This document shows positions 42,651-50,728 of a DNA stretch of 64,000 nt, one piece after another. Made by a program: the position numbers and the translations under genes. This DNA comes from Micrococcales bacterium (GTDB lineage: Bacteria > Actinomycetota > Actinomycetes > Actinomycetales > Microbacteriaceae). The first letter of the stretch is position 1, and each line of letters starts with the position of its first letter. Under the pieces are notes generated by a model. It did not search any database. It worked only from the letters and a program-made list of their open reading frames with translations, and was not told the origin of the DNA. The stretch is taken from assembly GCA_017306245.1 (NCBI GenBank), contig JAFKIY010000002.1:81412-145411 (forward strand), given 5' to 3'.

Positions 42651-43112
42651 TCAGCTGTTCTGGTTCGGCGACTTGAAGGTGTAAAACGATGTGTATCCGC
42701 CGCCATTCCATGCCAGAGAGACCCCGTAGCCATACCACGCAGCCGAGGTGAAGCGGTTACACGAATAACCAACTGCCAGTGAACCCGCACTGCTGTTGTA
42801 TATGTTGCTTCCTTCGCAACTCAACGAGCCACCACTTGTGAATAATCGGCCACGCGCGCCCGCCCACCCGGTCGGTGTGCTACCCGAACTCCATGAAGTG
42901 TTAGTAATTGCAACCACGATCGAGGGGCCGGTATTGATAATCGCCCGATTTACGTATTGGTGCCCCGCAACGGTGTAGTAGCCGTCCGAACTATAGGCGG
43001 TTCCTGCGTCGGCTGCGTTGACTCCAACACCCAGTAAAAGCCCCGTCGCGAATACAATCGCAACGGAGATACCCCAACGCCGGTTCTCTGGAGATAGGTC
43101 TCTAAGTTTCAT
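42651..43112 (-). CDS. Secreted Trp/Tyr/Ser-rich protein of unknown function
   Basis: 153 residues with signal peptide (RRWGISVAIVFATGLLLGVGVNAADA) and a mature part dominated by Ser, Gly, Tyr, Trp and Asn, with one Cys pair (LSCEG, YSCNR). Repeated short beta-like motifs (YYTVAGHQYVNRAII, SWSSGSTPTGWAG, SAAWYGYGVSLAWNGGGYTS) recall small secreted beta-sandwich proteins. Function unknown. AAAGG lies nine bases upstream. First gene of a two-gene unit. Confidence 0.72.
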   Translation of the reverse strand: MKLRDLSPENRRWGISVAIVFATGLLLGVGVNAADAGTAYSSDGYYTVAGHQYVNRAIINTGPSIVVAITNTSWSSGSTPTGWAGARGRLFTSGGSLSCEGSNIYNSSAGSLAVGYSCNRFTSAAWYGYGVSLAWNGGGYTSFYTFKSPNQNS

Positions 43113-43201
43113 GGAAGCCGACCTTTCTTGATTGCACGTCGTACTTCTATATAGCCCGAGGTTACGCCTGCATATTTACTTCACACAATCCCCAGTTCTG
43201 C

Positions 43202-43298
43202 TGTCAGCGGCCATGAAAAGCTGCCCGCGGGCGGTCATGGAATTGCCTACTGAATGCCAGAGGAACTGCCCGCTGATGGCCGTGAGAACTGCCCACTT
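43202..43298. repeat. IS21-like end remnant with four degenerate tandem repeats
   Basis: Four units about 22-27 bases apart share a core like GGCCATGAxAACTGCCCGC: ends at CTGCCCGC (43221), TTGCC (43243), CTGCCCGC (43266) and CTGCCCAC (43289). Such tandem transposase-binding sites are typical of IS21-family termini (family knowledge). No istA/istB gene remains here. It abuts the broken VOC gene. Confidence 0.45.
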
Positions 43299-43329
43299 TT
43301 GTTTCTGATCCCCACGCGTGGTTTCGACC

Positions 43330-43682
43330 TACCTCATTCAGGAGGACCCTCACTCGAGTCTCGCCATCGGGTGCTCGGACGAAGAACCGGGGAATACCCA
43401 CGGTTCCGTGGTCAGCGGATGAACAATCTCGTAGCCTCGACGGCGAGCATCTGCGTAGGCGTCCTCAACGTCGTTCACCTTGACCGTGAGTTGTAGGTTC
43501 TTGGGCGCAGTCGCTTCATGCGAGACGAGCTGGATGTGCTTCCCAGAGCCGGGCACGACCAAGCGTGTGGCCCAATCGAGACCCAAGTCCTCTGATTCCA
43601 ACCCGAGACAGTCTGCGTAGAAAGCGCTCGCCTGCCCGATGTCTGGTACCACGAGGTCCGTCGTTGCGCGGACGATGCGCAT
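43330..43682 (-). pseudogene. VOC (glyoxalase/bleomycin resistance) family gene with frameshift and damaged 3' end
   Basis: From ATG 43682 the product MRIVRATTDLVVPDIGQASAFYADCLGLE is a clear VOC-fold protein. After HPLTTEPW the frame shifts and stops at 43350. The expected continuation GIPRFFVRAPDG is found in the next minus-strand frame, and one extra G in the GGG at 43397-43399 would restore it. Beyond that the reading runs into the IS21-like repeats, so the C-terminus is also lost. A sequencing error at the G run cannot be excluded. Confidence 0.75.
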
Positions 43683-43936
43683 GGTCTTCTGCCGCCGCAG
43701 CTGTCGACCAATCGCGTCACGCAACGCCTACGGGTGTCCACCGCAAGTGATCCGCCAACGGACGCCCGCAAGCCGGAAGATGAACAGACACTTCCCCGCG
43801 ATGCCGCATACATGGAGATAGGCATCACTAGATGTCGCATGTGCCCCGCCCGACATTAAGCCCGATGGAGGGGCGTCATATGCTCGAGCCAGATGCGGTG
43901 TCTTGTCCGAACTGGCGAATCCCGTGACGTCGCGGT

Positions 43937-44698
43937 TCAGCGCACGTGCGGTTCCATCGCGTCGGTGAGCAGATCGGCCGCGTCGCTCAGCGCCCGCAGC
44001 GCGCGGTGCGACCACGCGTTGCTGCTGCAGCGGCTTTCCGGCCCGGCGACAGTGAGGGAACAGACGATTTCGCCGCCCGAGAAGACTGGGCGCGCGATCG
44101 CGATGGCGCCCTGGCTCAACTCACCGCGCGAGATCGCGTATCCGGTGTCCCGGATTTGCTTCAGGTACTCGAGCAGGGCACCGCGCGACGGCGTGCGCTC
44201 GGTGAAGCGCGGAAAACGCTGCTCGAGCACCTTCTCGATGACCGCCTCCGGCGCATAGGCCAGAAGGGTGCGCTGGCCTGCGCCGGCATGCAGGGGCAGC
44301 AACTGGTTGATCTTGAACGCGTAGCGCAAGGGGTGCGGCGAACTCACCTGCTTCAGGCAAATGGCATGCAAACCGGATCTCACGGCCAGAACCGCAGTCT
44401 CCGAAGTGCTCTCCACAATCGATTCGAGCACCGAGACGCCGATCTCCGCGAGCCGCGTATGCGTCAGGTGCTGCCCGGAGAGGTCGAGCAGCCTCCAGCC
44501 CGGCGTGTAGCTGCCGTGGAACTCTTCGATCAGCGAAAGTTCCCGCAGGCTCTTGATGTAGCGGTACACCGTGCTGACCGGAATGCCGAGGTCCGCGGCG
44601 AGCTCCTCGACGCTGACTTCGCCGGTCGCGGCGATCCGCACCATGATCGCGAGGCCGCGTTCAAAGGATGTGCGAGGTTCGGGAAAACCGCTGACCAT
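43937..44698 (-). CDS. IclR-family transcriptional regulator
   Basis: 253 residues: N-terminal winged HTH (FERGLAIMVRIAATGEVSVEELAADLGIPVSTVYRYIKSLRELSLIEEF) and a C-terminal IclR effector domain (LPLHAGAGQRTLLAYAPEAVIEKVL, RDTGYAISRGELSQGAIAIARPVFS). It starts four bases after the hutD stop, so it is cotranscribed. In related actinobacteria IclR genes of this kind sit with hut genes (recollection), which makes it a candidate regulator of histidine utilisation. Start ATG 44698 fits the family N-terminus. Confidence 0.9.
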   Translation of the reverse strand: MVSGFPEPRTSFERGLAIMVRIAATGEVSVEELAADLGIPVSTVYRYIKSLRELSLIEEFHGSYTPGWRLLDLSGQHLTHTRLAEIGVSVLESIVESTSETAVLAVRSGLHAICLKQVSSPHPLRYAFKINQLLPLHAGAGQRTLLAYAPEAVIEKVLEQRFPRFTERTPSRGALLEYLKQIRDTGYAISRGELSQGAIAIARPVFSGGEIVCSLTVAGPESRCSSNAWSHRALRALSDAADLLTDAMEPHVR

Positions 44699-44702
44699 GC
44701 AC

Positions 44703-45383
44703 TCAGCGTAGGCCAGGGCGGTCCGGCCGCGACAGCGCGTCGGCCGCACCCGCGACGGCGGCAATCGAGATGACCGCGACGACGCCGTCGCCGGTGATGG
44801 AGTGCTGGAATGCCGCGGTGCCCAGGACGGTGTCGTAGCGCTCGAGGTCCACGGCGACTGCCCGGTCGAACTCGGAGTCGGCGGCGGGCCGGAGCACTGC
44901 CTGGCCGAGCAGCAGAATGCAGTAGTTCGACCCCTCCATGAGCAGCGGGCGGCGGGCATCCACGTGTTCGATGGTCACGTCGGCGCTCACGGCCCCGGTC
45001 CGGGCGATCAGGTTCAGGTCGCGAATCGGCCCGTGCGGAAGCGCTGCGCTCGTTTCGGCGCCGCCGTCGAACTCGAACGGCCGGTACCGTTCCAGGTTCT
45101 CCACCCTGCCATCCACCGTGAGAGTGATCCCGGCCCCGTCGATGACGGTGAGGATCCTCGTCATCCCGGGGAAGGCCGAGAATGGGCCGGAGTTGTCGAC
45201 ATCCGCGATGCTGAGCCGCCAATCCCAGTCGTGCTCTGCCGGAATCCATCCTCCGGAGCTGGCGAGGCGCCTGCTCAGGACCTGCCGAGTGACGCCACCG
45301 CCGTTGCGCCACGGCTCGGCGGTGAGGTTCTTCCACGCGATGACCATTCCTGAATCAGCAAGGTCATCCCGGGGGTCGGTCAC
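44703..45383 (-). CDS. hutD: HutD-family protein
   Basis: 226 residues of the HutD/Ves cupin family. The marker block VIAWKNLTAEPWRNGGGVTRQVLSRR is intact, followed by DWDWRLSIADVDNSGPFSAFPGMTRILTVIDGAGITLTVDG and the HGPIRDLNLIARTG strand. HutD is proposed to act as a governor of hut induction by binding urocanate or formyl-glutamate (from Pseudomonas work; family knowledge). GTG 45383 was chosen because TATTCT lies exactly six bases upstream (leaderless geometry); ATG 45347 is the alternative. Cotranscribed with IclR, divergent from the M20 hydrolase. Confidence 0.87.
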   Translation of the reverse strand: MTDPRDDLADSGMVIAWKNLTAEPWRNGGGVTRQVLSRRLASSGGWIPAEHDWDWRLSIADVDNSGPFSAFPGMTRILTVIDGAGITLTVDGRVENLERYRPFEFDGGAETSAALPHGPIRDLNLIARTGAVSADVTIEHVDARRPLLMEGSNYCILLLGQAVLRPAADSEFDRAVAVDLERYDTVLGTAAFQHSITGDGVVAVISIAAVAGAADALSRPDRPGLR

Positions 45384-45536
45384 CTGCCCAGAATACGGCG
45401 GCGCCGCGCAGTCCGTCCCCTGTTTCGCGTGCGGCGGGCGCGAAATTCCGGACGGTATCCTGAGGAGCGCGGGCCAAAGCCCGCAACGGATGCGGACGCT
45501 CACCCCCTGCTTCACCGGGTCGGCAGAAAGGCGCCA

Positions 45537-46817
45537 GTGCACACCACGGTCGTTAACTCGTTGCTCGGGGCCATCGACGATATTGGGCGGGATGCACGCC
45601 GCGGCGGCTACTCGCGCCCGGTGTACTCCGAGGCCGAACTGACCCTGCGGGAATGGTTCACCGCGGAGGCCACGGCGCGGGGGTTGGACGTTTCGACGGA
45701 TGCGAACGGCATCATCTGGGCGTGGTGGGATCTGCCGAACGCCGCAGACGCGGGGGATGCGTCGCGCGACGGTGCCCTCGTTACCGGCTCTCACCTGGAT
45801 TCCGTCCCCGGCGGCGGCGCGTTCGACGGCCCGCTCGGTGTGGCCAGTGCTTTGGCCGCCTATGACCTGCTCGCGGCGAGAGAGGCGGCCGGCGAACTCC
45901 ACCGCACCCGCGCCCTGGCGATCGCGGTGTTCCCGGAGGAAGAAGGCTCGCGCTTCGGCGTCGCCTGCCTCGGGTCGAGACTGCTCGCCGGCGCGATCGA
46001 TCCGGTCAGAGCCCTTGCGCTGCGCGACCGCGACGGAAACACGTTTGCAGATGTCGCAACCGCACACGGCCTCGACCCCGACCGCATGGGCAGGGACGAC
46101 GCAACTCTCGCGCGCATCGGCCACTTCGTCGAACTGCACGTTGAGCAAGGCAGAGGGTTGAACTCGGAGGCGTACACCGATCACGCGGGGCGCGGACCCG
46201 CCATCGCGGTGGGCAACAGCATCCTCGGGCACGGGCGCTGGCGGCTGAGGTTCACCGGTCAGGGCAACCACGCCGGCACGACGCTCATGACCGACCGCGC
46301 CGACCCGATGGTTGCCGCCGCTCAGACCATCATCGCGGTGCGCGCGATCGCCGCGGCTCAGGATGATGCCCGGGCGACGGTGGGTCGGATCGAACCCATC
46401 CCGGGCGGGACGAACGTGATCGCCTCTATCGTGGACGTGTGGCTGGATGTGCGGCATCCGGATGATGCGATCACGGCTGCCATCGTCGAGAAGATCCACC
46501 TCGATGCGCAGACCATCGCCGCCGCTGAGGGTTGCGCGGTGGAGCTCGTCGAGGAGTCGCTGTCGGGCACCGTACACTTCGATACGACGCTGACCCGGTC
46601 GCTCGTCGACTCGGTGCGCGGTCGGGTGCCGGATGCGCCGCTCCTGCCGACCGGCGCTGGACACGATGCCGGGGTGCTCGCCGCCGTCGTGCCGACGGGG
46701 ATGATCTACGTGCGAAACCCGACCGGCATCAGCCACTCGCCGGAAGAATTCGTTGAAGACGCCGACGCCGACGCTGGCGCGTTGGCGTTGGCGGAAGCGC
46801 TCGCTGACTTGCTCTAA
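45537..46817 (+). CDS. M20-family amidohydrolase (allantoate/N-carbamoyl amino acid hydrolase type), possible N-formylglutamate deformylase
   Basis: 426-residue dinuclear metallo-amidohydrolase. Metal ligands: GSHLDSVPGGGAFDGPLG, PEEEGSRFGVACLGSRLLAG, LHVEQGRGLN and AGHDAGVLA; dimer-site region FTGQGNHAGTTLM. Sequence type is AllC/hydantoinase-associated carbamoylase. Because it is divergent from hutD-iclR, and hutG is missing from the hut operon, it may hydrolyse N-formyl-L-glutamate (inference); allantoate or carbamoyl-amino acid hydrolysis are the alternatives. GTG 45537 has AGAAAGG five bases upstream. Confidence 0.85.
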   Translation: MHTTVVNSLLGAIDDIGRDARRGGYSRPVYSEAELTLREWFTAEATARGLDVSTDANGIIWAWWDLPNAADAGDASRDGALVTGSHLDSVPGGGAFDGPLGVASALAAYDLLAAREAAGELHRTRALAIAVFPEEEGSRFGVACLGSRLLAGAIDPVRALALRDRDGNTFADVATAHGLDPDRMGRDDATLARIGHFVELHVEQGRGLNSEAYTDHAGRGPAIAVGNSILGHGRWRLRFTGQGNHAGTTLMTDRADPMVAAAQTIIAVRAIAAAQDDARATVGRIEPIPGGTNVIASIVDVWLDVRHPDDAITAAIVEKIHLDAQTIAAAEGCAVELVEESLSGTVHFDTTLTRSLVDSVRGRVPDAPLLPTGAGHDAGVLAAVVPTGMIYVRNPTGISHSPEEFVEDADADAGALALAEALADLL

Positions 46818-46829
46818 GGGAGCGGTGCG

Positions 46830-47756
46830 CTACCCGCGGCGGAACACCTCGGCGGCGATGACGAGGTCCTCCCACGGCATCCCCGAACTCTTGAACACTC
46901 GAGTTCGCGTGTGATCGACCTCGACAGCGCCGGTCACCAGCTCGCGAATCGTCGAAACGTGATCGAGCGTGATGGCACCTTCGCCCACGGCCATCATGAT
47001 GTCGCCGCCCTCGATCTGCACGTGGCCGATGTCCTCGACAATCACTTGCGAGCGAGCGATGAGCCCCGAGTCGAGTTCGCGCGCGTCGAGTTCGTGGCTG
47101 CCGACCGCCATGACGCACGAGTCGATGGGCGCAAGAGAACCGTCAAACACGGGTTCCCGCGCGGTCGTCGCCGCGACAATGAGCTGCGCATCCTTCACAT
47201 CGTCCGGCGATCCAACGGTCGTCGGGATGCCGGATTCCGTGACCTGATCAGCAAGAACCTGCGCACGGTCCTTGTTGCGGGCGACCAGGGTGATGCGCTT
47301 GATGTCCCGGATCGAGCGCAGCGCCTCCACGTGACCCCACGCTTGCGGGCCGTAGCCGAAGATGACCATGTGCTCGGCATCCTTCGGCGCGAGCAGGTCG
47401 GCGGCGGCGGCCGAGACGGCGGGGGTGCGCAGCGTCGTAAGCGCGACGCCGTCCATGATCGCGATCGGGGTCAACGTTGGCGTATCAAACAGCAGGTAGT
47501 GGCCCTGGATGCGCTCAAGTCCCAACTCCGGGTTCCCGGGTGCGACCGTCACGACCTTCACGCCGAGGAACTCCTCGCTCTGGGTCGGCATGAGCAGCAC
47601 CTGGCCCTTGTGCACATTGTCGATGTGCTTGGGCAGGTCCTTCGCAGGGTCGACGCCCGCGCGCAGGTCGCGGTGATACGCCTTCACGGCGTCGCCGAAA
47701 CTCACGCGGCGATACACCTCGTCGGCGGAAATCCAGGGAATGGCGGGGGTTGTCAT
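46830..47756 (-). CDS. Ornithine cyclodeaminase/mu-crystallin-family protein, probable delta1-pyrroline-2-carboxylate reductase
   Basis: 308 residues with Rossmann core (MVIFGYGPQAWGHVEALRSI, glycine-rich GYGPQA) and the N-terminal ISADEVYRRVSFGDAV of the OCD family. In hydroxyproline clusters members of this family reduce delta1-pyrroline-2-carboxylate to L-proline after dehydration of 3-hydroxyproline (family knowledge). It overlaps the proline racemase-family gene by four bases, and the enolase-type gene is divergent, which supports this role. Ornithine cyclodeaminase activity is the alternative. Confidence 0.8.
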   Translation of the reverse strand: MTTPAIPWISADEVYRRVSFGDAVKAYHRDLRAGVDPAKDLPKHIDNVHKGQVLLMPTQSEEFLGVKVVTVAPGNPELGLERIQGHYLLFDTPTLTPIAIMDGVALTTLRTPAVSAAAADLLAPKDAEHMVIFGYGPQAWGHVEALRSIRDIKRITLVARNKDRAQVLADQVTESGIPTTVGSPDDVKDAQLIVAATTAREPVFDGSLAPIDSCVMAVGSHELDARELDSGLIARSQVIVEDIGHVQIEGGDIMMAVGEGAITLDHVSTIRELVTGAVEVDHTRTRVFKSSGMPWEDLVIAAEVFRRG

Positions 47757-48766
47757 CGCAGTACGAATCCTGTTCCGACCGGGTCGGTCTGATCGAGGGT
47801 GAACGTGTGATCTCCCGTGGCATACGCCATGCCCTCGACTTCAGGGATGATCGTGCCCGGGGTGGTACCCGGCCGGAAGCGGCCGAGAAAACGAGTGTCG
47901 ACGATGGAGTCGTGAGTAAGTGTCTGGCCTTCGCGCAGGCGCCCCTCGTCGGCCAGTATGGCCAGGCGCGCCCCCGTCCCTGAGCCGCACGGCGAGCGAT
48001 CCACCTCACCGTCGGCGAACACCGTGACGTTGCGCTGGTGCACGCCGTCGGCAGTATCGCCGAGGTTGTCGAACAGGATGGTGCCGTAGACGCCGCTCAG
48101 CCGGTCATCCGTCGCGTGCTTCGCGAGAGAGCTGTCATTGAGCGCCCACTTGATTTCGCGCCCGATTGCAATGAGGTCGCCGTAGTCGTCGGGCTGCACC
48201 GTAAGACCGACGGATGCAGCAGACACTGAAGCGTAAATCGCTCCGCCGTAGCCGAGGTCGACGGAAACGGTGCCTCGCGAGGTGTCCAGCCGGATGCCGC
48301 GTTCGATGACGTAACTTTCCACGTTCTCGAACACGACGTGCGTGATCGACCCGGCGGTGCTGTGCACGCGAGCGACGACCCGGCCGGAGGGGACATCGAT
48401 GGTCACCGGTGTCACGCCGTCGGGGTTCCCGGTGACAAGCCCGGACTGCACTGCCCACACGCCGAGGGCGATCGTTCCGTGCCCGCACGCGGTCGAGTAC
48501 CCGTCCTTGTGCCAGAACAGCACGCCCAGATCGGCCCCGTCGTCATCCGGGGGCACGAGGAAGCAGCCGTACATGTCAGCATGTCCGCGCGGTTCGTGGC
48601 AGAGGAACTGGCGGATAGCCTGCAATTCTGCCGATTCGGCGGCGTGGACGCGGCGTTCGGCGACCGTGGATCCGACCGCTTCCGGGACGCCTTCCATGAC
48701 GATACGGAACGGTTCACCGGCGGTATGGAAGTCGCGCGTGCGCACCGGCCCTGTAATATGCCACAT
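47753..48766 (-). CDS. Proline racemase-superfamily enzyme (Cys/Cys type), paralogue 1
   Basis: 337 residues. Both catalytic thiols of racemase/epimerase members are present: Cys 94 in STACGHGTIALG and Cys 260 in DRSPCGSGTGAR; the substrate loop is DFHTAGEPFRIV. Trans-3-hydroxy-L-proline dehydratases of this family usually replace one Cys, so epimerase or racemase activity is favoured, but its link to an OCD-type reductase hints at 3-hydroxyproline use. ATG 48766 lies inside the candidate operator palindrome (48755-48769), so GTG 48745 (MRTRDFHTAGEP) is a serious alternative start. Divergent from the enolase-type gene. Confidence 0.88.
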   Translation of the reverse strand: MWHITGPVRTRDFHTAGEPFRIVMEGVPEAVGSTVAERRVHAAESAELQAIRQFLCHEPRGHADMYGCFLVPPDDDGADLGVLFWHKDGYSTACGHGTIALGVWAVQSGLVTGNPDGVTPVTIDVPSGRVVARVHSTAGSITHVVFENVESYVIERGIRLDTSRGTVSVDLGYGGAIYASVSAASVGLTVQPDDYGDLIAIGREIKWALNDSSLAKHATDDRLSGVYGTILFDNLGDTADGVHQRNVTVFADGEVDRSPCGSGTGARLAILADEGRLREGQTLTHDSIVDTRFLGRFRPGTTPGTIIPEVEGMAYATGDHTFTLDQTDPVGTGFVLR

Positions 48767-48769
48767 ATT
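48755..48769. promoter_or_regulatory. Candidate GntR operator 1
   Basis: AATATG-CCA-CATATT, a perfect 6-3-6 palindrome between the divergent racemase-family and enolase-family genes. Core ATGCCACAT matches the sites at 50630 and 55493 (ATGNNACAT). Confidence 0.6.
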
Positions 48770-48836
48770 GGCATGGTAGCCGACCCCTCGCGGTTCCGGC
48801 GAGATACAGGATGCAGGGAAAGGGGAGTGCAGGCCC

Positions 48837-49952
48837 GTGAAGATCATCGCAGTCGACTGCTTCGGGTATGACCTGAAGTACGCGCACGGAGAATACGTGA
48901 TGTCCGGCAGCCGCGCCGCGACGACCGAGGTTGGCACACTCGTGCGCCTCCGCACCGACGACGGGCTCGAAGGCTGGGGTGAGATCACTCCCCTCGGCAA
49001 CCGCTACCTGCCCACGCACTGGGCCGAAGTTCGGGCTGCCCTGCACACGCTCGCCCGCGTAGTCATCGGGCTCGACCCGACGAACATTTCCGTCGTTCGC
49101 CGGGCGATGGATCACGCGCTCCTCGGCGGGGGATATGCCAAATCGGCGATTGACGTCTCGTGCTGGGACCTTCTCGGCAAGGCCGCAGGGCTGCCGATCT
49201 CCGCGCTGCTCGGCGGAGTGCTTCAGGAAGACTTCCCGCTCTATGAGGCGGTTCCGTTGCGTAGTCCGGCGGAGATGGCGGCGTTCGTCGTCGAACGGCA
49301 GGAGGCGGGCATCCACCGGTTCCAGCTCAAGGTGGGAAACGACCCGCACGACGATGCGGCCCGTACGCGCGCGGTCGTCGACGTTGCTGAACGGGAAAGC
49401 CTCATCGTGGCCGACTCCAACGGCGGGTGGAACTTGCGCGCAGCCCAAATCGCGCTTCGCGAAATGGCGGGGCTGCCGGTGTTCATCGAGCAACCGTGCC
49501 GGTCCACCGCGGACTGCATCTTCGCGATGCGCCACTCCGAGTTGCCGCTCGTGCTCGACGAGTCGATTCTCACGTCCGAGGATGTCTTCCACGCGAAGCG
49601 CGCGGCGGGCGCTGTGTCGATCAACATCAAGATCAGCCGAGTCGGAGGGCTCACCGAGGCCGCGCGCATGCGCGACCTCATGCAGGAACTGGACATGATG
49701 GTGTCGGTCGAGGATGCCTGGGGCGGCGACATCGTCACGGCCGCAGTGTCCCATCTGGCCGCGAGCACCCGCCCGGAAAACTTCCAGAACGCGTCGTTCA
49801 TGAATGACTGGACGAATGGACACGTGGCAGGATATTCCCCGCGGTCGGTCGGCGGACGCGGCTCAGCGCCCACCGGCCCCGGCCTCGGCATCGATGTGTC
49901 GGCACAAGGCCTCGACCCGATCTTCACGATCGACTCGAAGGACGCAGGATGA
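48837..49952 (+). CDS. Mandelate racemase/muconate lactonizing enzyme-family protein (enolase superfamily), possible cis-3-hydroxyproline dehydratase
   Basis: 371 residues. Metal ligands Asp 193 (VADSNGGW), Glu 218 (FIEQPC) and Asp 241 (LVLDESIL) and the base Lys 265 (INIKISRVGG) are present. At the second-strand position the motif reads QxK (FQLKVGND, Lys 165) instead of the usual KxK. Enolase-superfamily cis-3-hydroxy-L-proline dehydratases and hydroxyproline-betaine epimerases are known, and the neighbourhood fits the former (inference). GTG 48837 has GGGGAG nine bases upstream. Overlaps gntR by ATGA. Confidence 0.83.
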   Translation: MKIIAVDCFGYDLKYAHGEYVMSGSRAATTEVGTLVRLRTDDGLEGWGEITPLGNRYLPTHWAEVRAALHTLARVVIGLDPTNISVVRRAMDHALLGGGYAKSAIDVSCWDLLGKAAGLPISALLGGVLQEDFPLYEAVPLRSPAEMAAFVVERQEAGIHRFQLKVGNDPHDDAARTRAVVDVAERESLIVADSNGGWNLRAAQIALREMAGLPVFIEQPCRSTADCIFAMRHSELPLVLDESILTSEDVFHAKRAAGAVSINIKISRVGGLTEAARMRDLMQELDMMVSVEDAWGGDIVTAAVSHLAASTRPENFQNASFMNDWTNGHVAGYSPRSVGGRGSAPTGPGLGIDVSAQGLDPIFTIDSKDAG

Positions 49953-50623
49953 ACATGACAAGCATTCGCAAGGTGGACAAGGTCGCGAGCTTCCGCGAGC
50001 GCATCCGGGAATCTCTCGCCGCAGCCATTGTCTCGGGCGAGCTCGCTCCCGGCGCCATGGTGACGGTTCCCGCGATGGCGGCCGAATTCGAGGTGTCCGC
50101 GACGCCTGTGCGCGAGGCGATGCTCGACCTGGAGCAGCGGGGCTTCGTGAAGTCCGTCGCCAACAAGGGTTTCCGCGTCACCGAGGTGAGCCGCCAGGAC
50201 CTCCAGGAGATCATCGAGATCCGGACGCTGCTCGAGGCGCCCATCATGGCGAGCCTCGCGACGACGATCTCCGTGGAGGAAATTTCGAAGTGGCGGCATC
50301 TGGCCGACCTCATCAGCGAGCACGCGGATGCCGGAAACCTGACGGAGTTTCTGGACGCGGATCGCGAGTTTCATCTCGGCCTCATCGGACTCCACGGCAA
50401 TCGCCGCCTCGTCGAGCTGATCCGGGAGCTTCGGTCCCAGACCAGGATGGTGGGTCTCGCGAAAATGACGAACACCCCCGAGCTGAGCAAGTCGGGGCGG
50501 GAGCATCACGAGATGCTCGATCTGATGGAGAGCGGCGACGGCGAGGCGCTCAGCTCACTGATGGCCAGCCATTTTGCCCATGTCCTGGCGTGGTGGGGGC
50601 CCGGTGCGGACAGTGCGAGTTGA
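49949..50623 (+). CDS. GntR-family (FCD-type) transcriptional regulator
   Basis: 224 residues: winged HTH FRERIRESLAAAIVSGELAPGAMVTVPAMAAEFEVSATPVREAMLDLEQRGFVKSVANKGFRVTEVS, then an all-helical FCD effector domain with the metal-site pattern (DADREFHLGLIG, REHHEMLDLMESGD). Probably senses a hydroxyproline pathway intermediate and controls the flanking units through the ATGNNACAT palindromes (inference). Translationally coupled to the enolase-type gene. Confidence 0.9.
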   Translation: MNMTSIRKVDKVASFRERIRESLAAAIVSGELAPGAMVTVPAMAAEFEVSATPVREAMLDLEQRGFVKSVANKGFRVTEVSRQDLQEIIEIRTLLEAPIMASLATTISVEEISKWRHLADLISEHADAGNLTEFLDADREFHLGLIGLHGNRRLVELIRELRSQTRMVGLAKMTNTPELSKSGREHHEMLDLMESGDGEALSSLMASHFAHVLAWWGPGADSAS

Positions 50624-50628
50624 CCCCA

Positions 50629-50640
50629 CATGTGACATGT
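50629..50640. promoter_or_regulatory. Candidate GntR operator 2
   Basis: ATGTGACAT (50630-50638) inside ACATGTGACATGT, just after gntR and 90 bases before the ABC transporter genes. Same core as sites 1 and 3. Confidence 0.5.
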
Positions 50641-50728
50641 CATATTCTACAGCGAGTGGAGTGTCTGAAGACGGCGCACAGCCCGTCTGCACGTCGCCCC
50701 GTTTTCACCATCAAAGGAGAGGCAGAAA

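Noticed and set aside
30193..43912. GTTCGGACAA at 30193-30202 and its inverse TTGTCCGAAC at 43903-43912, near both edges of the accessory block
   Set aside because: Ten-base matches between two regions of several hundred bases can arise by chance, and no integrase is present; not accepted as attachment sites.
45384..46736. In-frame upstream extension of hutD across the M20 hydrolase gene
   Set aside because: HutD similarity begins near 45347, a promoter-like -10 sits six bases before GTG 45383, and the extension is antisense to a real gene.
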